A stretch of DNA of 64,000 bases from Polytrichum commune (taxonomy: Eukaryota; Streptophyta; Polytrichopsida; Polytrichales; Polytrichaceae): NCBI GenBank assembly GCA_950295325.1, contig OX485803.1, positions 73,671,554 through 73,735,553 on the forward strand, given 5' to 3'. A program made the translations under genes and the position numbers. The notes under the pieces are model-generated. The model was not told where the DNA came from, searched no databases, and worked only from the letters and a program-made list of their open reading frames with translations. The first letter of the stretch is position 1. Each line of letters opens with the position of its first letter. Of this stretch, positions 10,135-21,881 are shown in pieces.

Positions 10135-12900
10135 ATCTTTCGAGGTTAGGTTAAGTTAATGTGGAGCGCAAGGACATCTTGCCTTGGGAATGGGGCCCAA
10201 AACACACACACTTGTTTTCCTCCTCCCAATAAGTTAGCCCACTTGTCCTGGGATGTAAAACATCCAACTCCATGGTGTTTGACTCGATGGGATGGGAATT
10301 ATTGCATATGAGCGTACCTCTCATCCATCTAATATAAAGGCTTGATCCCCCCCCCCGCAATAGGTTTGTGGCCGATTCAACTCAAAGGACTTGGACTAGA
10401 TTAATTTGGGGTTTTTGAATCCATTAGCAAATTTCATTTCAAGGTCAGTTGATGTAGTACTTACTTACATAGTAATCTTGATCAATGTGTTGCTAAAAGC
10501 TGACCACCAAGAGCAACTTGAACGAGCTTTACATAACAAGTGCAAAGTTCAATATACAATATATAGATTACTCTTCGGCTCACAAATTACACCATTACTG
10601 TCAACCACATTAAGCCCCAATGGGCCTTTGAAGACAAGAGAAATGAATCTTCGTTGTTGATAATCTCATCTTTAGTCATTTGTTTGCTAAGTAGATTTTA
10701 AGTTATTTTATTGCTATTTTTTTAATTTTTTTTTTAAATGAGATTTTGTGGCTAAGGATGAGTTGTAATTAAGATGCAAGTATGTCATGTGCACGAAGGG
10801 AACTAAAGGTTCTACATAAACTAGTGTTGAGCCTTGAGATAAAAATTCATTATGATAAAACCTTGTTATGAGTTATTTTATTGGAATGCCTAGTGGTGGA
10901 ATTTAATCTCTAGCCATACAGATTCAATATTTAAGTGAATTTTATTATTTATTGTTTATTATTATTTTGAAGTGTACGCAACATTTGAATCTTGAGAGTA
11001 TTTCATCTTAAGTGTGAACTCAACTTTCAAAAAAATCCATTCAACCTTTAAGGATCAATCAAGGTGGAGAAGCTTGAAGGTGCCTTCGGTTTAAAACGAT
11101 TACAAGGTGATTAGTGAGTTTAAAAGTCACTTTGTATGCAACCACAATAACATTGATAAGCTCCACCTACTGCTTACACATGCTAGTACAAGGGTCATAG
11201 GCAGAATGTACATCTTGGTCAACATGTAGGTCATTGTGTATCGGAGGGATGTTAAAGTATCCCCTACAAACTTGTAAAGGTTCCTTTTTTTGCTGCTTGC
11301 CCAAAAAAACGGTAGGGTACTCGACCAACGACCCAGCCAAATAAGGTGGAGGGCATTTTTCGTCCACTTTTCTATTCATGGAGATTCATGCACAATGGAC
11401 GCCTACCCCGCATCGTATATCATTCGGTTCATGTCCTCCAACTTTGTGTCATTCAATACATGTCCTTCAAGTAGATGTTGTGCTGCATATATCGGATTTG
11501 GGATCTTAGGATTTAGGATACTCCGATGGCATGTTTGTCATGTTAGAGTTGTTGTTCCACAATTGCATGCTCTAGCTCAATGTTTTCATGCACACATTAT
11601 TGTGTTTTGAGTGACACAATTGTTGTTGCACATATCAAGATACACAATACATATAGATGTAGCTGGTTGGAGGTAGATTGGATATGCACAGTTGATTATG
11701 ATGTTGAAGGATTGATGAAGGTTTATGGTTTAGAGTTTACTTGAAGCCCACCTTCTAGGCAATGACATCCTTGGTTTTTGAACAATCAATGGCTTCAAGC
11801 TTGCAACCTTCTCTCATTGGAGGACCTGTTGAACTAGGGGAAGATTTGGAACACATTGATTAAGTTGCATTGTGGGCACAACAAATCGACATCATTATAG
11901 CTTTGCAGGATAGAGTCCACAACCCACTTTTTGGTGGATTTAGGGTTGGAATAGTTGGTGTGGACAAACCATGTGAGCAATGGGAGGAGTTGACACAAAT
12001 CTTCAAAGTTGGCCGTGATCCTATGTGATAGGTTAGAGGAATTCATCTATGGCCACCAACATCACCCACTCTACCCACACACACTCAACCTCTGGATAGG
12101 GACCATGTATGTTGAGCAAGAGATGTACTTGAAGGACGGTGAGATACCATACACAATTTTGATGCAAAAGAACATGAGTGAGGAAGGGCATGTATGGGTA
12201 TTGGGATTATAGGTCTTTCAAATTCCCAAATGCTAGTTTCCACTGTTATTTTAACAAACAAGTTTAGAACTTCGATGCTCCAAATCCTAGATATCGCTTT
12301 TGCTAAATTGGAACCTAGTGAAGATGATGTTAATGATGTTTTTTTTTTTTTCACATGATGACAATATTTGTCTTGCAATTGATCTTCCCGACACCTTGCA
12401 TTTTTCATTTAGAAGTACAACTCCTCCTTCTAGAGTCTTAGCAGATGTTGATAAAACATCTGCAATCCCCTATACACAAGGTTGGCCTAACAAGGAACTC
12501 CATCTCAATGTCCACTTCTCCACCCTCTTTCAACCTCTTCATGTTTGAATATTGCCAATGCACTAAAACTAACCAAATTTAGGAAAAGGTTAGAATATAA
12601 TTTTATAACTATTGACTTTGATAGTATTGATGTCTCTGATGTCAAATACTTACCACCATCATTAGATGTGATCTTTTTTTGCTGCTTGTGAGCCCAATTA
12701 TGTGCCCACATTGGAGCTTAACTGTAAAAATATTAAAACCTTAGGATTTTCTTTTACTTTGAGTTAGTTGGACAAACAAGAAGGACTTGGGCTTAAATTT
12801 AGATTACATTGTGTTAAAATTGCAACACTAGGATAATTAGAGAAAAAGACAACCAAAAAAATAGTAGAAGAAATTGATTTAGGGGGCTAGGGGTGTAGTG
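10135..12900. other. Intergenic, no gene recognised
   Basis: This is AT-rich DNA between the gypsy LTR and the hAT element. Near 10285-10330 there is a gcatatgagcgtacctct motif that recurs around 31420 and 31860, so a MITE end is likely here. A C-run lies near 10347 and a T-run near 12343. Frames of 60-110 codons exist but none shows protein-like composition or a recognisable motif. Confidence 0.6.
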
Positions 12901-13803
12901 CAGGCCTCCTTAAATGTGGGATTCTAAAAACATACCCCACTTTTACCACATTTAAGCCTCGCCAGACCCCACTTTTAAGAGAGTGAGACCAAAGCATTGT
13001 TCAAAGCATTTTTAAGAGAGCATTGTCCAAAGGTGCAAAACGATGCACTTGGGGTCGATTGCAGTTACAGGTACACTTGCAGACCTTGTTGTGGACCTCC
13101 GCGTCACTATAGTGATCATGCCGAAGAAAAAGTCGAGCCCCTGGCAGTCGGCCTACAAACAAAAACTCGGGCTGCACGTGACGAACCGCGATGTCAAGAC
13201 ATCCGCAGTTATCGAGGCGGTCTGCTCGTTTTGCAAATACTTTGGGCGGCAAGTCGACATGGCGAACCGGAAGCGCGCCGCGCGCGTCACGAACCAGACG
13301 TACGGGCCCGATTTCCGCTCTGATGTCATGACCAAACACATGGAGTCACAACACCAGGAGAAATAGAGCGAGTACCAGACATTGTCGCCGTCTGAACAGC
13401 TCAAGTTCTTCAACGGGATCGTGTTGCGCAACAACACGCTGCACCGGTACATTGAGATTGACGGCGATGAGCTGACGCTCAAGATTTCAAACGCCGTTGT
13501 CGATACGATCATTGGCGAGCTCTTGTTCCGGCCTGAAGACGAGATGGCCGCCCTCGAGCACGATGATGGCGAGGCTCTCGATCCGAATATCGCTGAACGT
13601 GTTGCTCGTCTAATCAAGCTGAAACGCAATTTGAGGCGCCAATTTGACTCGAAATTCTAAAATGGCCCACATGGACCCCATTTTTAGCTGCTAAAAGTTG
13701 CTAAAAGTGCTAAAAGTGGGGTTTACCACTCTGGACCCCCAATCAACCCCACTTTTAGCTTAAGAGGGCTAAAAGTGGGGTTTACCACTCTTAAGGAGGC
13801 CTG
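12901..13803 (+). mobile_element. Non-autonomous hAT transposon, 903 bp, with 8-bp TSD
   Basis: The left end reads CAGGCCTCCTTAA, and the reverse complement of the right end reads the same 13 bases. The flanking 8-bp duplication is GTGTAGTG at 12893-12900 and again at 13804-13811, the hallmark of hAT insertion. Subterminal copies of CCCCACTTTTA occur in both orientations inside both ends, as expected for transposase binding sites. The middle is GC-rich and codes for the N-terminal part of a BED-finger protein, but the hAT catalytic and dimerisation domains are absent. It is therefore an internally deleted element that would need a transposase supplied in trans. Confidence 0.92.
13118..13660 (+). 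pseudogene. BED-type zinc-finger hAT transposase N-terminus, broken
   Basis: From ATG at 13118 the frame starts MPKKKSSPWQSAYKQKLGL. It contains a finger-like CSFC ... HMESQH arrangement (C-x2-C, H-x5-H; about residues 35-80), a TAG stop at 13364-13366, and then continues in the same frame as EYQTLSPSEQLKFFN to a TAA at about 13660. The W-to-stop position is inferred from relatives with an xWxEYQ pattern at this place. Third codon positions are strongly GC, unlike neighbouring DNA. From memory, proteins beginning MPKKK-SPWQ-AYK-KLGLHVTNR with this finger are abundant in oomycete genomes as hAT-related transposon proteins. The catalytic part is missing, so it cannot act as a transposase. Confidence 0.72.
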
Positions 13804-13811
13804 GTGTAGTG

Positions 13812-15609
13812 GTTAGGTGATGTTTATTGTCAAGTGGTAAAAAAAGCTGAGTTATTGTTCGTTTTGGGGGAGAGGGCCCTCCCAAAGTTGGATTAGGCTA
13901 CTGGATTTCCGGGTAAGGAAGGAGGGGTCTCGGCGGCAGAGCGAAGAGTTTTCATTTGGGACAGTAGAGAGACGAGAACGGGAAGCGGACTAGAGAGCTT
14001 GCGGAAGTTCTGTCCGAGCTTCGAATGGTTGCTCGAAGCGGCAGGGGAATGCAACAGGGCGCGGAAGCCCTGTTAAAAAAAAAGTGTGATAGTTTGTTGA
14101 AGTTTGGGGGATGCGATTGCAAGGGAAGTGGCCGACTACTAGGCAATGGGCACAACAAGGTGAGCTACTGCCAAGAGGGCAGATGGAATTTGAGTGAGGT
14201 GCCACACCGAAAGTGGAAAGGAGTTCAGCCGGAAGCGTTGATTTCCCAGGAATCACTGGGACTGGAGAAAAACCTTCACACTTCCTCAACCCGATGAACG
14301 AGCAGCTGGCGGAGTGCCGCGGAGGACAGAGATGCTAAAATGATGGGTGCAGAGGTCTGAACCCAAAAGGCAGGAGTTATTCGATGAGTGATGGCTTGGG
14401 GAGCTTGCTAGCCTGGAACCACATCGATCAAAGAGCGAACCATGTGTAGGAGTGTTGGAACATTGCCACTGTTACCGGCCTCAAGCTCGGATTTTGGGTT
14501 CAATTGAGCGCAATGCAGATAGCCAGGGGGGTATTTACAGTTCGCACGCCGATGCAGCAACTCAATCATCAAGAGCTGATGACTGCCGCAACACTTGGAC
14601 TGACCTGAATAAGGAGGGAGCTCGCAGCGCAAGGATAGGCTGAAATTCTCACTTCTCAACTCGGGTAGAATTTACTTATGCACTGCAAGGTAGTCAAGCC
14701 TCTGCCGCAGTCTCCTTGGGATGGTGGCTGGGCCTTAGGCCCTGGTGGCAAGAAGTGAGGCAGCCATGTGGCTGTGAAGGCTTCCTGCCATCGGAATGGT
14801 TGTGGCAGTTGCTAGACTACAGAGTAGACAACCGAAAGGAGGACGTAGTCCTAGAAGTGAAGGAAGCCATCCGAGCAGTTCAGCACTTAGCCCAGGAGCC
14901 GACTGCAAGCGCTAGGTTGCTGGGTGACAGTTGAGGTCAACTGCCGAGCGAGCTGGGATAATGGGTATTTATTTAAGCTAAATCATATTTAATGTGGGTT
15001 TGGTAGTGTGATAGTTGGGTTAGTTCATTTTAGGAAAGTTGTGGGAGCTAGGTATTCTTTAGTGGTGTGGTGTGTTTAATGTTTAGGGATTGGGGGTGTG
15101 AGCAATGCTCACAAGGAGAATAACATTTTTTTAATGCTTGTAACCTTACTTCATGTGGAGTAAAATTTTGGGTGTGACATCAATATTGTGGGGACACCGG
15201 GGACTCAATCAAATGGTTAAGTGTGATCAATTAAGTACATGTGAGCCATGGGCTCTCACCCGGACTACGACGCATAAGGGTGGGGGTTTATGGCTGACAT
15301 TGCCCCATGTTGCTATGTGAATCCCAAGTGCTATGGCCGTTCCATAAATGACATGAACAAAATGTGTGAAGGGCACCCTTGGTGGACAACAAAAACAACA
15401 AATACCTAGAGTAATTTTGGAATTTTCATTTAGGTGTTCATCGTGTGTTTATCATCTCTTGTGCACAAAAAATAATTGTGATTACATGTATCGTAATAAA
15501 GGGGGGGCACAATTGAGTGAATGAATTTGGATGAACTCCCATCCCATTTTTAGTTGGAAATGTAGTCCTTGAGAAATCCAAGTTAGAGTGCAAGGTAAGT
15601 CATTTCACA
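13812..15609. other. GC-richer block, probable unclassified element remnant
   Basis: From about 13855 to 14950 the base composition is clearly higher in GC than the flanks. Plus-strand frames at 14025-14297 (CDCKGSGRLLG, YCQEGRWN) and 14716-14934 look protein-like, but I recognise no domain. The block starts after gttcgttttgggggag, a phrase that recurs as gttcgttttagggggg near 36049 beside the methyltransferase relic. It is probably part of a decayed retroelement. 14950-15609 is AT-rich with no gene seen. Confidence 0.35.
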
Positions 15610-15614
15610 CCTAT

Positions 15615-16586
15615 TGTCGCGCACCTCTCCATGAGGAGTGCCCAAAACACCATGGGCACAAGGGGGACCCCGGAGTGACACCCGGGACTTGTGGCGCCGT
15701 TGGTGAGAGGGCCCAAGTGATCCTAGTGTGGGTGAGGGCCCCGGGCGTTGGGAACGCCTCCCACCCACAAAGACTAGGAGGCATGAGGGTGAGGCCATGA
15801 GCTATGCGTAGCTCATGGCGTGGTGATTCTAGAATGCTCAAGAACACCTCAATCCGAGGTGTGAGCTAGGAGTTATGGCCATTTGAGTGGGGTGCTGTCC
15901 CGGGACAGCGCCCTGCTACAGCAGTGCCTGGGAGTGATTCCCGGGACTGCCAAGGTTCAAACAGGCATAACTTCCTCAAGACTTGCCCGAATGGGGCAAG
16001 TGAGGAGTCCATCGGCATCTACGTGAAGCGTAGATGAAGATAAAGTGGTTGGTTGCTGGAATCAGACATCATACAAGGAATTTATGATGGTCTGAAGCTG
16101 CTGGGGGCTTCTAGGCCCAGCGGCTAAGGGAAAATGTCCACTTGGCCCCAACTCTTGGTAGAGAGACAAGAGGTTGGTTGACGGTGGGGTAGGGGCCCCG
16201 CGTGAAGTCCTAGAGGCTTATATGGGTGAGGTGGTGTGGCCTCACCCACCCGAGGCCGAACGGCACGGCCTCCATGGGCATTGGCCCATTGTGAGGCCAT
16301 AGTTGCCTAGTATGCTTCGGGTTGTTGTAGTGTTGCTCCGGCAACGCGATGATCAACATAGGATTGGACTTCCATGGATGGAAGTCCACATTGGGGAAAT
16401 GGGTTACCGATTAAGGGGTGAGTCCCGAAAGCAAAGTAGGAGGGTTGGTTCCCTCCTATGAACTATTGGTCCGGGGTAAGAGGAGCTATCCATTAGCATG
16501 GCGGAATGCGAAGGGTTAGCGCTCGTAACCTTTGGTAGAAACGAAAATTGGCAAGATTATTAAGGGACCTAGCAAGGGTTGCGACA
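15615..16586 (+). repeat. 5' LTR of the chromovirus
   Basis: This 972-bp direct repeat runs from TGTCGCGC to GGTTGCGACA. It is identical to the 3' LTR in my reading. The short frames inside it occur in both copies and are not genes. Confidence 0.95.
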
Positions 16587-16604
16587 CTTGGTATCAGAGC
16601 AGGG
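16587..16604 (+). promoter_or_regulatory. Primer binding site, initiator tRNA-Met type
   Basis: The sequence cttggtatcagagcaggg lies directly after the LTR. TGGTATCAGAGC is the standard complement of the plant initiator Met tRNA 3' end used by many Ty3/gypsy and Ty1/copia elements. Confidence 0.9.
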
Positions 16605-17289
16605 TTCCAATATTTGAGCTAGCACTTTGAGGGAAGCATGGCTATCATATAAGCGGGTTATGATGGTGACCCGGGGTTTCCAAAAGGTTGTGAGGCTCAA
16701 ATTGGAACAAAGATCATGTGTAAATGGAATTTGACCATACCATTGGTTCTAATGACAATGGTGGGCATGAGGGTGGATTCGGTGAGGAAAATGGAGGAGT
16801 GCTTTGAAAAGGCTCCCGCACACCTCAAAAAAGCATTTGGGGCCTAGAATACCGAATGCACCCAAAACCTTGGAGGGCATTAATGTTGGATTGAAATTCC
16901 AATTCGAAATGCTTGGAAGGTATTGATGTTGGAATGAATTTGGTGGAAATGAGGCGTGCGGGCCTCTTAAGGCGTATATGCGTAAATTTCACACCCAAAT
17001 GAATTGTGCATCTTAGATGAACGAGTTTTCTAAGAAGTACATCGTTTTAGGTGGGGTTTTAAAAGCGGGTGGTGAATACCAAGTTCAAATTTCCAAAAGT
17101 TTATTGAGGTTGTGGCGGGGATCATCAAAATTGCAACGAGCATTAAGGCCGATGACCCCAATAAGAAATTTGGTGGTGCCTTACAACAATGGACGTTAAG
17201 GGGAGATAGGTACCACGCCAAATAATACTTATGCCGCGGACCGAATGTAAGACGATGGCATTGTGGCCAAGGCTAGTAGCCTTAAGCCG

Positions 17290-17760
17290 AGGCCAAGTCT
17301 TTTGTACTTTGAGGCTCAAATGAATGGGACAAATGTCTCATGGGTTGATAAAGAGGCTACCATTCCTTCTTGAGCCCAAAACTCGCAAGGGAATTGGGGC
17401 TTGCCGATTGATAGAGCGGGCAAGCCCTCCAAGGTGCGGTTTGGAAAGGGCGAACCGCATGAAACAAAGGAGGCCGCGATGCATGTAACTTTTCAATGTG
17501 GGACATTGGATTTTTGTCAAAATTTCACACCATGTGAAATAGATGAAATGCATGTCATTGTGAAGGCTGCCTTCTTTGGAACTCACATGATAGATGTGAG
17601 GTGCAAGCTGGTGAGCTTGCGGTGCATTTGTGATGTCTTGATGGCAAAGAATTGCACTACAAATTGACAAGGACTCCTATGGTAGGAGGAACCAACTCGA
17701 ATTTGGTCTTAATGGACCAAATGAATAAACGGAAAAACATAATTATAATGGTCGTGGTTC
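17290..17760 (+). pseudogene. Chromovirus protease-region remnant
   Basis: Frames read LYFEAQMNG ... LPIDRAGKPSKVRFGKGEP, then MHVTFQCGTLDFCQNFTPCEIDEM, and then a LKLTRTPMVGG-like stretch. This fits the retropepsin region of a chromovirus polyprotein. The catalytic Asp-Ser-Gly expected just after the FEAQMNGT segment is not there (it reads VSWVDKEAT) and stop codons interrupt the frame. Upstream, 16600-17290 should correspond to gag but is too decayed to recognise. Confidence 0.55.
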
Positions 17761-17899
17761 AATTGGAGCAACTCCAAGGAACTCATGGGGAGGCTAGGAA
17801 AGATAGGCCTCCCCAAAACCACATTGGTGGGGTGTTGGTGAGGTACAAGGATGTATTCACCAATGTGTTGTCCAAAATGTTACCGCCAACAAGTGGAGG

Positions 17900-18130
17900 A
17901 AAAAAAAAAAAAAAAAAAAAAAAACTTGCTCAACCAGAGATTGAGTTCCTGAGGTATGTGATGACAAAGGAAGTTGGTGGATGAACATGACAAATGTCAA
18001 GGCAATCCAAGAGGAGAATTGGCCCTTGACTCAAGAGAAGGGCTAAGGTCATTTGTTGGCCTAGCCAACTACTACCACCACTTCATTCGAGGTGTTTCTA
18101 AGGTTGCTAGGACCTTAGTCAACTTGTTGG
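17900..18130 (+). pseudogene. Reverse transcriptase end/connection remnant
   Basis: A run of about 24 A bases is followed by LAQPEIEFLRYVMTKE. After a frame change comes GLRSFVGLANYYHHFIRGVSK, which matches the gypsy RT thumb/connection consensus (FLGLANYYRRFI). The RT palm with its catalytic YxDD box is not found upstream, so the RT is deleted or decayed. Confidence 0.6.
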
Positions 18131-19280
18131 AAAAATGGCTATCCCAAGAGTGGGATGAGTCTTGTCACCAAGCCTTTGGGGAGCTCAAGAGCAAGTTTCC
18201 TTCACAAGATGTGGTTAAGTTCCCGAGCTTTCACAAGCATTTTGAGATGCACATGGAGGCGAAGGACTTTACCATCGGCGGATGTTGGTCCAAGATGGAT
18301 GACCATTGCTTATGGGAGCATTAAGCTCCATGGTTGTCGAACCTTGTACGGCTTGTGCAAGAAATGGTTATCCCAAGAGTGGGATGAGCCTTGCCACCAA
18401 GCCTTTTGGGGAGCTTAAGACCAAGTTCTCTTCGCCACCCGTGCTCAAGTTCGTGGAGTTTGACAAACCTTTGAGGTGCATACGGGGGCAAGTGACTTTA
18501 GCATTGGCGGATGTTGAGGCAAAATGGATGCCCTTTGCATATAAGAGCATGAAGCTCGATGGTTGTCCGACCTTGTCCAACTTGTGCAAGAAATGGCTAT
18601 CCCAAGAGTGGGATGAGCCTTGTTACCAAGTCTTTGAGGAGCTTAAGAGCAAGCTCTCTTCGCCGCCCGTGCTCAAGTTTGCGAAATTTGACAAACCTTT
18701 TGAAATGCATACGGGGGCGAGTGACTTTACCATTGGCGGATGTTGATCCAAGATGGATGCCCATTGCATATGGGAGCATTAAGCTTAAAGGTTGTCAAAC
18801 CTTGTGCGACTTGTGAAAGAAATGGCTATCTTAAGAGTGGGATGAGCCTTGCCCCCAAAGTCTTTGGGGAGCTTAATACAAAGTCGTCTTTGCCACCCGT
18901 GTTCAAGTTCGCGGAGCTTGACAAACCTTTTGAGGTGAATACGGGGTGGCGAGTGACTTTGCCATTGGCGGATGGTTAATGTAAGATGGATGGCCATTGC
19001 GTATGAGAGCGTTAAGCTTGATGGTTATCCGACCTTATCCGACTTGTGAAAGAAATGGCTATCCCAAGAGTGGGATGATGTTTGTCATGAGTCTTTGGGG
19101 AGCTTAAGACCAAGTTCTCTTCGCCGCCCGTGCTCAAGTTCGCGGAGCTTGACAAACCTTTTGAGGTGCATACGGGGTTGATTAACTTTGCCAATGGCGG
19201 ATTGTTGATGTAAGATGGATGACCATTGCATATGGGAGCATGAAGCTCGATGGTTGTCAAAGAAGACAACCAACTCATGA
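18126..19280 (+). repeat. Five tandem copies of the RT/RNase H junction, about 231 bp each
   Basis: A segment beginning aaatggctatcccaagagtg and containing the RNase H entry (QAFGELKSK ... PPVLKF ... FEMHTGASDFTIGG) occurs at about 18133, 18364, 18595, 18822 and 19054. The spacing is 227-232 bp. Copies differ by substitutions and small indels, so the frames differ between copies and the array postdates loss of coding function. In a functional element this segment occurs once. Confidence 0.88.
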
Positions 19281-19799
19281 CAAAGAACTTCTTTGTCGTA
19301 GTGCATTGCTTGAAGATGTGGCGACACTATTTGGGGTCGCACAAAGCAAAGGTCTACATGGACAATGTGTCCTAAAAGAATTTTGACATTCAAGCGCAAG
19401 TGAGCGTCAAGTCATTGCGGTGGCATGATAGTTTGGCGCTTATGAAGGTGGATTTGATCCACAAACCGGACCGTGGAAATGTGGTGCCGGATGCGCGAAG
19501 TAGACCGGATGAGTTCCAAGCAATGAGAACCATCCAAACCTTGTGGCTAATGTGTGCCGGCGAAGGAAACTTGTGATGCAAGATACGGGAGGGGTAAATT
19601 TACTACCCCAAAAGCACAAAAACTTTTAGGTGAACTTCGCAAGAGCAAGGTGCTCAAAGAGGTTAAGTTCGTGGACGGATTGTTCAAGTGCAAGCAAAGT
19701 TGGGTGTATGTGCCACGAGGCAAGTTGAGGCTATCGGTTTTGAAGGAGGAATTTGATAGTCCTATTGCCGGCCTTAGAGGAGAAAGAAAAAAACCGCCA

Positions 19800-20637
19800 T
19801 AGAATGGTGTCATGGAGGTACCATTGGCGGTGCATAAAGGAAGATATAACCCACTTTGTGAAGGCTTGAATTAAAGTGCAAAGTGAACCGAGCTCTTACC
19901 AAAAGCAAGGCGGTTTCTTGCAACCGTTGCCTATCCCGTCGGCGCCATGGCATAGTATGTGCATGGACTTGATCACAAGTTTGCCGGAGTCACATGGGTA
20001 TGATGCCATATTGTTGATGGTAGAGCGGTTTGCCAAGTTGGCACACATGGTGCCGATTGTGGGAACCGCCACCGCGTTGGAGACCGCATAGCCTTTTCTC
20101 AAAGGATGGTTGAGGCACCACGGGTTGCCAAGAGTGATTGTGTGGGATCAAGATCCAAAGTTCACAAGTGCATTTTCAATGCATTTCTCTAAGGAGGTTG
20201 TATTGAAACTAAGGTTTAGCACGGCCGTGTATTCCCAAATGGATGGGAAAACAAAGCGTGTGAATGGAGACTTGAAGCAATACTTGAGGAACTTGGTGGG
20301 GGCGGACCAAGGAGATTGGGCGAACTATGTGGGTCGAGCGGAGTGTAATTGCAATGTAGCCACGCACTTGGCTACCAAGGGGTGGTCTTTGGTGGTGGCT
20401 TATGGAGTGGATGCGCTCCAACCTATTAACCTAGCTCTCGAGGGGGCACATTCAACACTAGAGTTTAACCAAGATGGTGAGGACTTGGCCAAGGATGGTA
20501 ACCAAGTCTTGGAGATGACCAAGTTGTTGGTGGAGAAAGCCCGAAGGTGCTACGGAGTGCAAGTCAATGCCGGAAGACGCGAAGTGGAGAATGAGGTGGG
20601 CCAAAAGGTGTTGTTGAATGTGAACAACTTCACTTAG
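19800..20637 (+). pseudogene. Chromovirus integrase remnant
   Basis: The core is readable: MCMDLITSLPES (first Asp), VIVWDQDPKFTSAF (second Asp) and YSQMDGKTKRVNGDLKQYLRNLV. The catalytic Glu normally found in the QTERVN position is Lys here. The Cys pair of the N-terminal zinc finger is lost and an in-frame TAG interrupts at about 20089. It is inactive as read. Confidence 0.75.
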
Positions 20638-21069
20638 CCGGAAGGCCTCGCTCCAAAAGTTCATGTCCAAAATTGGAGCTTCGTTTTCCATTGTGGAACA
20701 AGTGTTCAAGGACATATATAAGTTGGAATTACCGCCCGAGATCAAAGTGCATCTAACATTTCATGTCTCATTACTAAAGCCATTCACGGAATATACGTTG
20801 TGGCCCGATCACAAGCAAGTGAGTAAGCCACCTTCCGACCTTGTGGAGGTCATTTGGAACATGAGGTAAGAGGGCATCCTCAAGTGTAGGAAGACCAAGT
20901 GAAAATGAAAGAAAATGTACAAAGGAGTACTTGGTGAAATGGTGAGGATACCATGAGAAAGAAGCCGTTTGGGTAGCGGCAAGAGACATGATGAACGCCA
21001 AGGAATTGGTAAAGCACTTTGAAGAAACTAAGGCTAGACATTCCAATAAAATGAAGCGTAGGCATTGAT
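20638..21069 (+). pseudogene. Integrase C-terminus and chromodomain remnant
   Basis: The frame gives KIGASFSIVEQVFKDIYKLELP ... HVSLLKPF, typical of the integrase C-terminal GPY/F region. An EGILKCRKTK ... W.GY-type stretch with several stops follows and resembles a chromodomain. This places the element with the chromoviruses. The chromodomain would target integration to chromatin marks in an intact copy. Confidence 0.55.
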
Positions 21070-21881
21070 GAGGACATCAATCTCCTTTAGTGGGGGAGAG
21101 ACGCTAGTAGCACACTTAGCTTCGAGGCTAATTGCTCCACAACATGAACTTGTTCTTTGGCTTGAGGGAATAAAGTCCAAACTTTAGTGGTGCAAAGAGA
21201 AAAGTACGAGATGAGGTCCTAGTCTTGTACTTGTGCTTGGTTAGTGGAAGAGGGGGAATAGATATGCCAAACTAGGTTGGGTAAGCCGAGTAATTGGGGC
21301 CATGGCTAGGAGGGGCCTTGGATAAAACCAAAAAACTTCTTAGTTGTGGGCTTGTCCGGGCGGGGACAAGGTGATGGCGCGTGCTCATAAAAGTGCTACC
21401 CGCGAGCTAACGAGAGTTGGCGCATGGGAGTCATGAACCCATGTCTCGAAAGAGCAAAGTGGGAACCGAGTCGGGCGGGACTTGGCATCACCCCCGTGCG
21501 ATCGAGGCGTGGCTTAACAATGGAAAGCCATCTCGGAGTTGCAACCGAGACAACTTAGTGGAAGCGTTGAGGTCTCGCCTAGATGTGTCACGTTAGGCTA
21601 GTGGAGCCTAACGGGGGAGGCCCCAAAGGAGGGGCAACCCAAGTGAGTCCCAAAGTAGGTGGGTCTAGTGTAGGTTAGGTCCTTGGATGAGAGATCCAAG
21701 GTCGCTAACGGACCACCTAGGAACGACACCTTTGGGACTATGCCAAATTTGAAGATGCATTGTGGGGGTCGCGCCCTAAGGTAAACACAATGCGGCACCA
21801 TAGAGGATGGCAACTTGAGAATTGGTGTGCCGACTACGAGTATAGTCGATGAGGGCATCGACTCCGTTTGGTGGGGGTGAG
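21070..21881 (+). other. 3' untranslated region and polypurine tract of the chromovirus
   Basis: This is non-coding sequence between the chromodomain remnant and the 3' LTR, ending in the purine-rich tract ggtgggggtgag at about 21870-21881. No gene is seen. Confidence 0.7.

Noticed and set aside
15583-15847. Frames in the chromovirus LTR
   Set aside because: They are repeated at 21598-22114 as part of the duplicated LTR and have no coding features.
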